From: Megalopta genalis
Taxonomy: Eukaryota > Arthropoda > Insecta > Hymenoptera > Halictidae
Length of the DNA stretch: 64,000 nt
Direction of reading: 5' to 3'
Assembly: GCF_051020955.1 (NCBI RefSeq)
Contig: NW_027476750.1
Location: 81,321-145,320 of the forward strand
The notes under the pieces are model-generated. The model did not search any database and was not told where the DNA came from. It was given only the letters and a program-made list of their open reading frames with translations. Made by a program: the position numbers and the translations under genes. Below are positions 1-13,600 of the stretch, piece after piece (the stretch's first letter is position 1; the number at the start of each line of letters is the position of its first letter).

Positions 1-1143
1 AATTTGAAGCTAAATCATGTGTTTCGCTTGGATTTGAAGCTAAACCTTCTGCATCGCATGGATTTGAAGCTAATTCGTTAGTTTCGCCTGCATTTGAAGC
101 TATATCACTTATATCGCAAGTGTTTGAAGCTAAATCATTTGTTTCGCATGGATTTGAAGCTAAACCTTCTACATCGCATTGATTTGAAGCAAAATCATGT
201 GTTTCGCTTGGATTTGAAGCTAAAACTTCTGCACAGGCATTGATTTGAGGCTAAATCATGTGTTTTGCATGGATTTGATGCTAACTCGTTAGTTTCGACG
301 GCATTTGAAGCTATATCACTTATATCGCAAGTATCTGAAACTAAATCATTTTTTTTCGCATGTATTTGAAGCTAAGCCTTGTACTTCGTATCGATTTGAA
401 GTTAAATGATATGTATCGCATGGATTTTGAAGCTAACTCGTTTGATTCGTCAGCATTTGAAGCTATATCACTTATATCCCAATTGTTTGAAGCTAAATCA
501 TTTGTTTCGCATGAATTTGTATCTAAATCTTCTACATCGCATTGATTTGAAGCTAAATCATGTGATTCGATTGGATTTGAAGCTAACTCGTTTGCTTCGG
601 CTGCATTTGAAGCTATATCACTTATACCTCAATTGTTTGAAGCTAAATCATTTGTTTCGCATGGATTTGAAGCTAAACCTTCTGCATCGCATTGATTTGA
701 AGCTAAATCATGTGTTTTGCATGGATTTGATGCTAACTCGTTCGTTTCCCCTGCATTTGAAGCTATATCAATTATACCCCATGTGTTTGAAGCTAAATCA
801 TTTGTTTCGCATGTATTTGAAGGCAAACCTTATACATCGCATTGATTTGAAGCTAAATCACGTGTTTCGCTTGGATATGAAGCGAAATCGTTTGTTTCGT
901 CTGCATTTGAAGCTATATCACGTACAGCCCAAGTGTTTGAAGCTAAATCATTTATTTCGCATGTATTTGAAGATAAACCTTCTACATCGCATTGATTTGC
1001 AGCTAAATCACTTGCTTCGCATGTATTTGAGGCTATCACGTTTGTTTCTCCTGCATTTGAATCTATATCACTTCTATCGCAAGTATCTGAACCTAAATCA
1101 TTTGTTTCGCTTGGATTTGAAGCTAAACCTTCTACATCGTATT

Positions 1144-2215
1144 AATTTGAAGCTAAATCATGTGTTTCGCTTGGATTTGAAGCTAAACCTTCTGCATCGC
1201 ATGGATTTGAAGCTAATTCGTTAGTTTCGCCTGCATTTGAAGCTATATCACTTATATCGCAAGTGTTTGAAGCTAAATCATTTGTTTCGCATGGATTTGA
1301 AGCTAAACCTTCTACATCGCATTGATTTGAAGCAAAATCATGTGTTTCGCTTGGATTTGAAGCTAAAACTTCTGCACAGGCATTGATTTGAAGCTAAATC
1401 ATGTGTTTTGCATGGATTTGATGCTAACTCGTTAGTTTCGACGGCATTTGAAGCTATATCACTTATATCGCAAGTATCTGAAACTAAATCATTTTTTTTC
1501 GCATGTATTTGAAGCTAAGCCTTGTACTTCGTATCGATTTGAAGTTAAATGATATGTATCGCATGAATTTTGAAGCTAACTCGTTTGATTCGTCAGCATT
1601 TGAAGCTATATCACTTATATCCCAATTGTTTGAAGCTAAATCATTTGTTTCGCATGAATTTGTATCTAAATCTTCTACATCGCATTGATTTGAAGCTAAA
1701 TCATGTGATTCGCTTGGATTTGAAGCTAATTCGTTTGCTTCGGCTGCATTTGAAGCTATATCACTTATATCTCAATTGTTTGAATCTAAATTATTTTTTT
1801 TCGCATGGATTTGAAGCTAAGCCTTCTACTTCGTATCGATTTGAAGTTAAATGGTATGTATCGCATGGATTTTGAAGCTAATTCGTTTGTTTCGTCTGCA
1901 TTTGAAGCTATATCACTTATATCGCAAGTATCTGAACCTAAGTCATTTGGTTCGCATGGATTTGAAGCTAAACCTTCTACATCGCATTGATTAGAAGCTA
2001 AACCTTCTACATCGCATTGGTTTGAAGCTCAGTCATGTGTTTCGCATGGAGTTGGATGTAGCTCGTTTGTTTCCCCTGTATATGAAGCTATATCACTTAT
2101 ATCCCAATTGTTTGAAGCTAAATCATTTGTTTCGCTTGGATTTGAAGCTAAACCTTCTCCATCGCATTGATTTGAAGCTAAATCATGTGTTTTGCATGGA
2201 TTTGATGCTAACTCG
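1144..2215. repeat. About 1.07-kb duplicated segment (partner 3309-4379)
   Basis: This segment matches 3309-4379 almost base for base. The offset is 2,165 bp and becomes 2,164 bp after a run of T that is one base longer here (near 1497) than in the partner (near 3655). Its first 640 bp also match 1-640 at offset 1,143, with isolated substitutions. Similarity ends near 2215, where this copy reads CGTTTTTTCCCC and the partner reads CGTTTGTTTCCCC. Confidence 0.85.
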
Positions 2216-2875
2216 TTTTTTCCCCTGCATTTGAAGCTATATCACTTATATCGCAAGTATCTGAACCTAAATCATTTGTTTCGCATGGATTTGTAGCTAA
2301 GCCTTCTACTTCGTATCGAATTGAAGCTAAATGAAATGTATCGCATGGATTTGAAGCTAACTCGTTTGTTTCGCATGCAGTTGAAGCTAAATCATGTATA
2401 TCACATGCATTTGAATCTAAACCATTTGATTCGCATGGATTTGACGCTGAGCCTTCTACTTCGCATTGATATGAAGGTGAATCATGTGTTTCGCTGGAAT
2501 TTGAAGCTAACACGTTTGTTTCAGGTGCATTTGAAGCTAAATCATGTATATCACAACTATTTGAAGCTAAACCATTTGTTTCGCATGGATTCGAAGATAA
2601 GCCTTCTACTTCGCATTGATTTGAAGCTAAATCATGTGTTTCGCAAGGATTTGAAGCTAAACCTTCTACTTCGCATTGATTTGAAGATAAATCATGTGTT
2701 TCGCTTGCATTTGAAGCTAAATCATGTGTTTCGCATGGATTTGAAGCTAACTCGTTTGTTTCACATGCAGTTGAAGCTAAATCATGTATATCAAAAGTAT
2801 TTGAAGCTAAAGCTTTTGATCGTATGGATTTGAAGGTAAGCCTTCTACTTCGCATTGATTAGAAGCGGAATCATG
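1645..2875. repeat. About 1.23-kb duplicated segment (partner 5911-7141)
   Basis: Offset 4,266 bp. The copies agree through an unusual local order with CGAAGATAAG and CACATGCAG monomers of subfamily II type (about 2340-2830 and 6606-7096) embedded in a subfamily I background. Similarity ends where 2875 reads TGTGTTTCGCTTGGATG and the partner reads TGTTTTTCGCTTGAATT. Both copies hold the same 215-residue minus-strand open frame, so any coding or decay history was copied with the block. Confidence 0.85.
2208..2855 (-). other. Minus-strand open frame, 215 residues, repetitive; probably not a gene
   Basis: A minus-strand frame of 215 codons built from the 10-residue repeat LASNPCETHD and variants such as LASNQCEVEG. 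An identical frame occurs at 6474-7121 because the DNA block is duplicated. The peptide is acidic, has one Cys in most repeats, and shows no signal peptide, membrane segment or recognisable domain. The reading frame is stop-free in every intact monomer, so openness is expected from 30-bp periodicity and is not evidence of selection. I saw no upstream regulatory or splice context that differs from the array. Confidence 0.12.
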
Positions 2876-2939
2876 TGTTTCGCTTGGATGTGAAGCTAAC
2901 TCGTTTGTTTCGTCTGCATTTGAAGCTATATCACTTATA

Positions 2940-3447
2940 TCGCAAGTATCTGAACCTAAGTCATTTGGTTCGCATGTATTTGAAGCTAAACCTTTTTACA
3001 TCGCATTGATTTGAAGCTAAATCATGTGTTTTGCATGGATTTGATGCTAACTCGTTAGTTTCGACGGCATTTGGAGCTATAAAACTTATATCGCAAGTAT
3101 CTGAATCTAAATCATTTGTTCCGCATGGATTTGAAGCTAAGCCTTCTACTTCGTATCGATTTGAAGTTAAATGATATGTATCGCATGGATTTTGAAGCCA
3201 ACTCGTTTGATTCGTCAGCATTTGAAGCTATATCACTTATATCTCAATTGTTTGAAGCTAAATCATTTGTTTCGCTTGGATTTGAAGCTAAACCTTCTAC
3301 ATCGTATTAATTTGAAGCTAAATCATGTGTTTCGCTTGGATTTGAAGCTAAACCTTCTGCATCGCATGGATTTGAAGCTAATTCGTTAGTTTCGCCTGCA
3401 TTTGAAGCTATATCACTTATATCGCAAGTGTTTGAAGCTAAATCATT
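2940..3447. repeat. About 0.5-kb segment in three copies
   Basis: Matches 5404-5911 at offset 2,464 bp. The second copy in turn matches about 7432-7898 at offset 2,163 bp over its shared part. Diagnostic features in all copies are the ACCTTTTTACATCG monomer with an extra T, the GGAGCTATAAAACTTATATCG version of C, and AAATGATATGTATCGC followed by the extra-T monomer. Confidence 0.8.
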
Positions 3448-6400
3448 TGTTTCGCATGGATTTGAAGCTAAACCTTCTACATCGCATTGATTTGAAGCAA
3501 AATCATGTGTTTCGCTTGGATTTGAAGCTAAAACTTCTGCACAGGCATTGATTTGAAGCTAAATCATGTGTTTTGCATGGATTTGATGCTAACTCGTTAG
3601 TTTCGACGGCATTTGAAGCTATATCACTTATATCGCAAGTATCTGAAACTAAATCATTTTTTTCGCATGTATTTGAAGCTAAGCCTTGTACTTCGTATCG
3701 ATTTGAAGTTAAATGATATGTATCGCATGGATTTTGAAGCTAACTCGTTTGATTCGTCAGCATTTGAAGCTATATCACTTATATCCCAATTGTTTGAAGC
3801 TAAATCATTTGTTTCGCATGAATTTGTATCTAAATCTTCTACATCGCATTGATTTGAAGCTAAATCATGTGATTCGCTTGGATTTGAAGCTAATTCGTTT
3901 GCTTCGGCTGCATTTGAAGCTATATCACTTATATCTCAATTGTTTGAATCTAAATTATTTTTTTTCGCATGGATTTGAAGCTAAGCCTTCTACTTCGTAT
4001 CGATTTGAAGTTAAATGATATGTATCGCATGGATTTTGAAGCTAATTCGTTTGTTTCGTCTGCATTTGAAGCTATATCACTTATATCGCAAGTATCTGAA
4101 CCTAAGTCATTTGGTTCGCATGGATTTGAAGCTAAACCTTCTACATCGCATTGATTAGAAGCTAAACCTTCTACATCGCATTGGTTTGAAGCTCAGTCAT
4201 GTGTTTCGCATGGAGTTGGATGTAGCTCGTTTGTTTCCCCTGTATATGAAGCTATATCACTTATATCCCAATTGTTTGAAGCTAAATCATTTGTTTCGCT
4301 TGGATTTGAAGCTAAACCTTCTCCATCGCATTGATTTGAAGCTAAATCATGTGTTTTGCATGGATTTGATGCTAACTCGTTTGTTTCCCCTGCATTTGAA
4401 GCTATATCAGTTATATCGCAAGTATCTGATGCTAAATCATTTGTTTCGCATGGATTTGAATCTAAACCTTCTACATCGCATTGATTTTCAGCTAAATCAT
4501 TTCTTTAGCATGGATTTGAAGCTAACTCGTTCGTTTCGCACGCATTTGATGCTATATCACTTATATCGCAATTATCTGAAGCTAAATCATTTGTTACGCA
4601 TGGATTTGAAGCTAAAACTTCTAAATCGCATTTATTTGAAGCTAAATCGTGTGATTCTCTTGCATATGATGCTAACTCGTTTGTTTCGTCTGCATTTGAA
4701 GCTATATCACTTACATCCCAAGTGTTTGAAGCTAAATCATTTATTTCGCATGGATTTGATGCTAATCCTACTACATCGCATTGATTTGAAGCTAAGCCTT
4801 CTACATCGCATTGGTTTGAAGCTCAGTCATGTGTTTCGCATGGAGTTGGATGTAGCTCGTTTGTTTCCCCTGCATTTGAAGCTATATCACTTATATCCCA
4901 ATTGTTTGAAGCTAACTCATTTGTTTCGCTTGGATTTGAAGCTAAACCTTCTACATCGTATTAATTTAAGCTAAATCATGTGTTTCGCTTGGATTTGAAG
5001 CTAAACCTTCTGCATCGCATTGATTTGAAGCTAAATCATGCGTTTTGCATGGATTTGAAGCTAACTCGTTTGTTTCACATGCAGTTGAAGCTAAATCATG
5101 TATATCAAAAGTATTTGAAGCTAAAGCTTTTGATCGTATGGATTTGAAGGTAAGCCTTCTACTTCGCATTGATTAGAAGCGGAATCATGTTTTTCGCTTG
5201 AATTTGAAGCTAACTCGTTTGTTTCGTCTGAATTTGAAGCTATATCACTTATATCGATAGCATCTGAAACTAAATCATTTGTTTCGCATGGATTTGAAGC
5301 TAAGCCTTCTACTTCGCACTGATTTGGAGCTAGATCATGTGTTTCGCTTGGATGTGAAGCTAACTCGTTTGTTTCGTCTGCATTTGAAGCTATATCACTT
5401 ATATCGCAAGTATCTGAACCTAAGTCATTTGGTTCGCATGTATTTGAAGCTAAACCTTTTTACATCGCATTGATTTGAAGCTAAATCATGTGTTTTGCAT
5501 GGATTTGATGCTAACTCGTTAGTTTCGACGGCATTTGGAGCTATAAAACTTATATCGCAAGTATCTGAATCTAAATCATTTGTTCCGCATGGATTTGAAG
5601 CTAAGCCTTCTACTTCGTATCGATTTGAAGTTAAATGATATGTATCGCATGGATTTTGAAGCCAACTCGTTTGATTCGTCAGCATTTGAAGCTATATCAC
5701 TTATATCTCAATTGTTTGAAGCTAAATCATTTGTTTCGCTTGGATTTGAAGCTAAACCTTCTACATCGTATTAATTTGAAGCTAAATCATGTGTTTCGCT
5801 TGGATTTGAAGCTAAACCTTCTGCATCGCATGGATTTGAAGCTAATTCGTTAGTTTCGCCTGCATTTGAAGCTATATCACTTATATCGCAAGTGTTTGAA
5901 GCTAAATCATTTGTTTCGCATGAATTTGTATCTAAATCTTCTACATCGCATTGATTTGAAGCTAAATCATGTGATTCGCTTGGATTTGAAGCTAATTCGT
6001 TTGCTTCGGCTGCATTTGAAGCTATATCACTTATATCTCAATTGTTTGAATCTAAATTATTTTTTTTCGCATGGATTTGAAGCTAAGCCTTCTACTTCGT
6101 ATCGATTTGAAGTTAAATGATATGTATCACATGGATTTTGAAGCTAATTCGTTTGTTTCGTCTGCATTTGAAGCTATATCACTTATATCGCAAGTATCTG
6201 AACCTAAGTCATTTGGTTCGCATGGATTTGAAGCTAAACCTTCTACATCGCATTGATTAGAAGCTAAACCTTCTACATCGCATTGGTTTGAAGCTCAGTC
6301 ATGTGTTTCGCATGGAGTTGGATGTAGCTCGTTTGTTTCCCCTGTATATGAAGCTATATCACTTATATCCCAATTGTTTGAAGCTAAATCATTTGTTTCG

Positions 6401-9400
6401 CTTGGATTTGAAGCTAAACCTTCTCCATCGCATTGATTTGAAGCTAAATCATGTGTTTTGCATGGATTTGATGCTAACTCGTTTTTTCCCCTGCATTTGA
6501 AGCTATATCACTTATATCGCAAGTATCTGAACCTAAATCATTTGTTTCGCATGGATTTGTAGCTAAGCCTTCTACTTCGTATCGAATTGAAGCTAAATGA
6601 AATGTATCGCATGGATTTGAAGCTAACTCGTTTGTTTCGCATGCAGTTGAAGCTAAATCATGTATATCACATGCATTTGAATCTAAACCATTTGATTCGC
6701 ATGGATTTGACGCTGAGCCTTCTACTTCGCATTGATATGAAGGTGAATCATGTGTTTCGCTGGAATTTGAAGCTAACACGTTTGTTTCAGGTGCATTTGA
6801 AGCTAAATCATGTATATCACAACTATTTGAAGCTAAACCATTTGTTTCGCATGGATTCGAAGATAAGCCTTCTACTTCGCATTGATTTGAAGCTAAATCA
6901 TGTGTTTCGCAAGGATTTGAAGCTAAACCTTCTACTTCGCATTGATTTGAAGATAAATCATGTGTTTCGCTTGCATTTGAAGCTAAATCATGTGTTTCGC
7001 ATGGATTTGAAGCTAACTCGTTTGTTTCACATGCAGTTGAAGCTAAATCATGTATATCAAAAGTATTTGAAGCTAAAGCTTTTGATCGTATGGATTTGAA
7101 GGTAAGCCTTCTACTTCGCATTGATTAGAAGCGGAATCATGTTTTTCGCTTGAATTTGAAGCTAACTCGTTTGTTTCGTCTGAATTTGAAGCTATATCAC
7201 TTATATCGATAGCATCTGAAACTAAATCATTTGTTTCGCATGGATTCGAAGATAAGCCTTCTACTTCGCATTGATTTGAAGCTAAATCATTTATTTCGCA
7301 TGGATTTGAAGCTAAATCTTCTACATCGCATGGATTTGCAGCTAAATCATGTGTTTCGCATGGATTTGAAGCTAACTCGTTTGCTTCGTCTGCATTTGAA
7401 GCTATATCACTTATATCGCAAAGTATCTGAAGCTAAATCATTTGTTTCGCATGGATTTGAAGCTATGCCTTCTACTTCGCACTGATTTGGAGCTAGATCA
7501 TGTGTTTCGCTTGGATGTGAAGCTAACTCGTTTGTTTCGTCTGCATTTGAAGCTATATCACTTATATCGCAAGTATCTGAACCTAAGTCATTTGGTTCGC
7601 ATGTATTTGAAGCTAAACCTTTTTACATCGCATTGATTTGAAGCTAAATCATGTGTTTTGCATGGATTTGATGCTAACTCGTTAGTTTCAACGGCATTTG
7701 GAGCTATAAAACTTATATCGCAAGTATCTGAATCTAAATCATTTGTTTCGCATGGATTTGAAGCTAAGCCTTCTACTTCGTATCGATTTGAAGTTAAATG
7801 ATATGTATCGCATGGATTTTGAAGCCAACTCGTTTGATTCGTCAGCATTTGAAGCTATATCACTTATATCTCAATTGTTTGAAGCTAAATCATTTGTTTC
7901 GCATAGATTTGAATCTAAACCTTCTACATCGCATTGATTTGAAGCTAAATCATGTGATATGCTTGTATTTGAAGCTAACTGGTTTGCTTCGGCTGCATTT
8001 AAAGCTATATCACTTATATCTCAATTGTTTGAAGCTAAATCATTTGTTTCGCATGGATTTGAAGCTAAACCTTCTGCACAGGCATTTATTTGAAGCTAAA
8101 TCATGTGTTTTGCATGGATTTGATGCTAACTCGTTAGTTTCGACGGCTTTTGGAGCTATATCACTTATATCGCAAGTATCTGAATCTAAATCATTTGTTT
8201 CGCATGGATTTGAATCTAAACCTTCTGCATCGCATTGATTTGAAGCTAAATCATGTGATTCGCATGGATTTGAAGCTAACTCGTTTGCTTCGGCTGCATT
8301 TGAAGCTATATCACTTATACCTCAATTGTTTGAAGCTAAATCATTTGTTTCGCATGGATTTGAAGCTAAACCTTCTGCATCGCATTGATTTGAAGCTAAA
8401 TCATGTGTTTTGCTTGATTTTGATGCTAACTCGTTCGTTTCCCCTGCATTTGAAGCTATATCAATTATACCCCATGTGTTTGAAGCTAAATCATTTGTTT
8501 CGCATGTATTTGAAGGCAAACATTCTACATCGCATTGATTAGAAGCTAAACCTTCTACATCGCATTGGTTTGAACCTCAGTCATGTGTTTCGCATGGAGT
8601 TGGATGTAGCTCGTTTGTTTCCCCTGCATATGAAGCTATATCACTTATATCCCAATTGTTTGAAGCTAAATCATTTGTTTCGCTTGGATTTGAAGCTAAA
8701 CCTTCTACATCGTATTAATTTGAAGCTAAATCATGTGTTTCGCTTGGATTTGAAGCTAAACCTTCTGCATCGCATGGATTTGAAGCTAACTCGTTAGTTT
8801 CGCCTGCATTTGAAGCTATATCACTTATATCGCAAGTGTTTGAATCTAAATCATTTGTTTCGCTTGGATTTGAAGCTAAACCTTCTACATCGCATTGATT
8901 TGAAGCTAAATCATGTGATTCGCTTGGATTTGAAGCTAACTCGTTTGCTTCGGCTGCATTTGATGCTATATCACTTACATCCCAAGTGTTTGAAGCTAAA
9001 TCATTTATTTCGCATGGATTTGAAGCTAAACCTTCTACATCGCATTGATTTGAAGCTAAATCATGTGTTTCGCTTGAATTTGAAACTAAACCTTCTCCAT
9101 CGCATTGATTTGAAGCTAAATCATGTGTTTTGCATGGATTTGATGCTAAGCCTTCTACTTCGTATCGAATTGAAGCTAAATGAAATGTATCGCATGGATT
9201 TGAAGCTAACTCGTTTGATTCGTCTGCATTTGAAGCTATATCTCTTACATCCCAAGTGTTTCAAGCTAAATCATTTATTTCGCATGGATTTGAAGCTAAA
9301 CATTCTACATCGCATTGATTCGAAGCTAAATCATGTGTTTCGTTTGGACTTGTAGCTAACTCGTTTGTTTTGTCTGCATTTGAAGCTATATCACTTATAT

Positions 9401-10578
9401 CGCAAGTATTTGAAGAAAAATCATTTGTTTTGCATGGATTTGAAGCTAACTCGTTTGTTTCGTCTGCATTTGAAGCTATATCACATATATCGCAAGTATC
9501 TGAAGCTGAATCATTTCTTTCGCATGGATTTGAAGCTAATCGTTCTACATCGCATTGATTTGCAGCTGAATCATGTGTATCGCATGGATTTGAAGCTTAA
9601 CCATCTACATCGCATTTATTTGCAGCTACATCATGTGTTTTGCCTGGATTTGATGCTAACTCGTTCGTTTCCCCTGCATTTGAAGCTATATCAATTATAC
9701 CCCATGTGTTTGAAGCTAAATCGTTTGTTTCGCATGTATTTGAAGGCAAACCTTATATATCGCATTGATTTGCAGCTAAATCACATGCTTCGCATGTATT
9801 TGAGGCTATCACGTTTGTTCCTCCTGCATTTGAATCTATATCACTTATATCGCAAGTATCTGAACCTAAATCATTTGTTTCGCATGGATGTGAAGCTAAG
9901 CCTGCTACTTCGCTTTGATATGAAGCTAATTCATGTGTTTCGTTTGGATTTGAATCTAACTCGTTTGTTTCGTCTGCATTTGAAGCTATATCACTCATAT
10001 CGCAAGTATCTGATGCTAAATCATGAGTTTCGCATGGATTTGATGCTAACTCGTTTCTTTCGCCTGCATTTGAAGCTATATCACATACATCGCAAGTATC
10101 TGAAGCTAAATCATTTGTTCCGCATGGATGTCTAGCTAAGCCTTTCACTTCGCATTGATTTGAAGCTAAATGATGTGCCTCGCATGGATTTGAAGCCAAC
10201 TCGGTTGTTTCGGTTGCATTTGAAGCTATATCACATATATCGCAAGTATCTGATGCTAAATCATTTGTTTCGCATGGATTTGAAGCTAAGCCTTCTACTT
10301 CGCATTGATTTGAAGCTAAATCAGTTGTTTCGCATAGATTTGGAGCAAACTCGTTGGTTTGTCCAGCATTTGAAGCTATATCACTTATATCGCAAGTATG
10401 TGATGCTAAATCATTTGTTTCGCATGCATTTGAAGCTAAGCCTTTAAATTCGCATTGGATTGAAGCTAAATCATGTGTTTCGCATGGATTTGAAGCTAAC
10501 TCGTTTGTTCCTCGTGCATTTGAATCTATATCACTTATATCGCAAGTATCTGAATTTAAATCATTTGATTCGCATGGA

Positions 10579-10638
10579 TTAGAAGCTAACTCGTTTGTTT
10601 CGCCTGCATTTGAAGCTAAATCATGTATATGACAAGTA
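10579..10638. other. Junction between HOR subfamilies I and II
   Basis: A D monomer ending GCATGGA at 10,578 is followed directly by a B monomer (10,579-10,608, still with subfamily I ending CCTGCA). The expected E and A units are missing. The next unit, 10,609-10,638, is already the subfamily II form of C (ATGTATATGACAAGTA). The order break and the subfamily change coincide, as expected for an unequal exchange between two array types. Confidence 0.7.
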
Positions 10639-13600
10639 TTTAAACTTAAACTATTTGTTTCGCATGGATTCGAAGGTAAGCCTTCTACTTCGCATTCATT
10701 TGAAGATAAATCATGTGTTTCGCATGGATTTAAAACAAACTCGCTTGTTTCGCATGCATTTTAAGCTAAATCACGTATATCACAAGTATTTGAAGCTGAA
10801 CCATTTGTTTCGCATGAATATTAATCTAAACCATGTGCTTCGCATGCATTTGATGCTAAATCATGTCTTTGGCTTGGATTTGAAGTTATCTCGTTTGGTT
10901 CGCATGCAGTTGAAGCTAAATCATGTATATCACATGTATTTGAAGCAAAAGCATTTGACCGCATGGATTTGAAGCTAAGCCTTCTACTTCGCATTGATTA
11001 GAACCGGAATCATTTCTTTCGCTTGAATTTGAAGCTAACACGTTTCTGTCATGTGCAGTGGAAGCTAAATCATGTATATCACAAGTATTTGAAGCTGGAC
11101 AATTTGTTTCGCATGAATATTAAGCTAAACCAAGTGTTACGAATGAATTTGAAGCTAAACCATGTGTTCCGCATGGATTTGAAGCTATCTCGTTTGTTTC
11201 GCCTGCATTTGTAGCTAAATCATGTATATCACAAGTATTTAAATCTAAACTATATGTTTCGCATGGATTCGAAGATAAGCGTTCTACTTCGCATTGATTT
11301 GAAGCTGAATCATGTGTTTTGCTTGAATTTGAAGCTAACACGTTTGTTTCACATGCAGTTGAAGCTAAATCATGTATATCACAAGTATTTGAAGCAAAAG
11401 CATTTGACCGCATGGATTTGACGCTAAGCCTTCTACTTCGCATTGATTAGAACCGGAATCATTTTCTTCGCTTGAATTTGAAGCTAACACGTTTGTGTCA
11501 TGTGCAGTGGAAGCTAAATCATGTATATCACAATTATTTGAAGCTGGACCATTTGTTTCGCATGAATATTAAGCTAAACCATGTGTTTCGAATGAATTTG
11601 AAGCTAAACCATGTGTTCCGCATGGATTTGAAGCTATTTCGTTTGTTTCGCCTGCATTTGTAGCTAAATCATGTATATCACAAGTATTTAAATCTAAACT
11701 ATATGTTTCGCATGGATTCGAAGATAAGCCTTCTACTTCGCATTGATTTGAAGCTGAATCATGTGTTTTGCTTGAATTTGAAGCTAACACGTTTGTTTCA
11801 CATGCAGTTGAAGCTAAATCGTGTATAAAACAAGTATTTGATTCCAAACTACACGTTTCGCATGGATTTGAAACTTAGCCTTGTACTTCGCATTGATTTG
11901 AAGATAAACCATTTGTTTCGCATGGATTCGAAAAACAGCCTTCTACTTCGCATTGATTTGAAGCTAAATCATGTGTTTCGCATGGATTTGAAGCTAACAC
12001 GTTTGATTCGCATGCAGTTGAAGCCAAATCATGTATCTCACAAGTATTAGAAGCTAAACCATTTGATTCGCATGGATTTGAAGCTGAGCCTTCTACTTCG
12101 CATTGGTTTGAAGCTAAACCATGTGTTTCGAATGAATTTGAAACTAAACCATGTGTTCCGCATGAATTTGTAACTAACTCGTTTGTTTCACATGCAGTTG
12201 AAGCTAAATCATGTATATCAAAAGTATTTGAAGCTGAACTATTTGGTTCGCATGGATTCGAAGATAAGCCTTCTACTTCGCATTGATTTGAAGCTAAATC
12301 ATGTCTTTGGCTTGGATTTGAAGCTATCTCGTTTGGATCGCATGCAGTTGAAGCTAAATCATGTATATCACATGTATTTGAAGCTAAACCATTTGATTCG
12401 CATGGATTTGACGCTGAGCCTTCTACTTCGCATTGATTAGAACCGGAATCATTTTTTTGGCTTCAATTTGAAGCTAACACGTTTGTGTCATGAGCAGTGG
12501 TAGCTAAATCATGTATATCACAAGTATTTGAAGCTGGACCATTTGTTTCGCATGAATATTAAGCTAAACCATGCGTTTCGAATGAATTTGAAGCTAAATC
12601 ATGTGTTTCGCATGAATTTGAAGCTAACTCGTTTGTTTCACATGCAGTTGAAGCTAAATCATGTATATCAAATGTAGTTGAAGCTGAACTATTTGTTTCG
12701 AATGGATTCGAATATATGCCTTCTACCTCGCACTGATTTGAAGCTAAATCATGTCTTTGGCTTGGATTCGAAGCTATCTCGTTTGGTTCGCATGCAGTTG
12801 AAGCTAAATCATGTATATCACATGTATTTGAAGCTAAAGCATTTCATCGCATGGATTTGAAGCTAAGCCTTCTACTTCGCATTGATTTGAAGCTGAATCA
12901 TGTGTTTCACATTGTTTTAAAGCTAACTCGTTTGTTTCGCATGCAGTTCAAGCTAAATCATGTATATCATATGTATATGAAGCTAAACCATTTTATCGCA
13001 TGGATTTGACGCTGAGCCTTCTACTTCTCATTGATTTGAAGCTGAATCATGTGTTTCGCATGAATTTTTAGCTAACTCGTTTGTTTCACATGCAGTTGAA
13101 GCTAAATCATGTATATCAAAAGTATTTGAAGCTGAACTATTTGTTTCGCATGGATTCGAAGATATGCCTTCTACTTCGCTCTGATTTGAAGATAAATCAT
13201 GTCTTTGGCTTGGATTTGAAGCTATCTCGTTTGGATTGCATGCAGTTGAAGCTAAATCATGTATATCACATGTATTTGAAGCTAAACCATTTGATTCGCA
13301 TGGATTTGACGCTGAGCCTTCTACTTCGCAATGATTTGAAGCTAAATCATGTGTTTCGTATGAATTTGAAGCTAACTCGTTTGTTTCACATGCAGTTGAA
13401 GCTAAATCATGTATATCAAAACTATTTGAAGCTGAACTATTTGTTTCGCATGGATTCGAATATATGCCTTCTACTTCGCACTGATTTGAAGCTAAATCAG
13501 GTCTTTGGCTTGGATTTGAAGCTATCTCGTTTGGTTCGCATGCTGTTGAAGCTAAATCATGTATATCACATGTATTTGAAGCTAAAGCATTTCATCGCAT

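Larger units (their letters stand above)
1..10578. repeat. HOR subfamily I, first block
   Basis: The 150-bp unit here has a B monomer ending in CCTGCA or TCTGCA, a C monomer with TATATCACTTATATC followed by GCAAGT or CCAATTG, and an E monomer reading AAACCTTCTACATCGCAT or AAGCCTTCTACTTCG. A frequent variant carries AAATGATATGTATCGCATGG followed by one extra T, making a 31-bp unit. The block is a patchwork of copies of itself at offsets 1,143, 1,952, 2,102, 2,164, 2,464 and 4,266 bp. Scattered AACCTTCTCCATCG and GCACAGGCATTG variants act as markers of these copies. No gene is seen. Confidence 0.85.
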
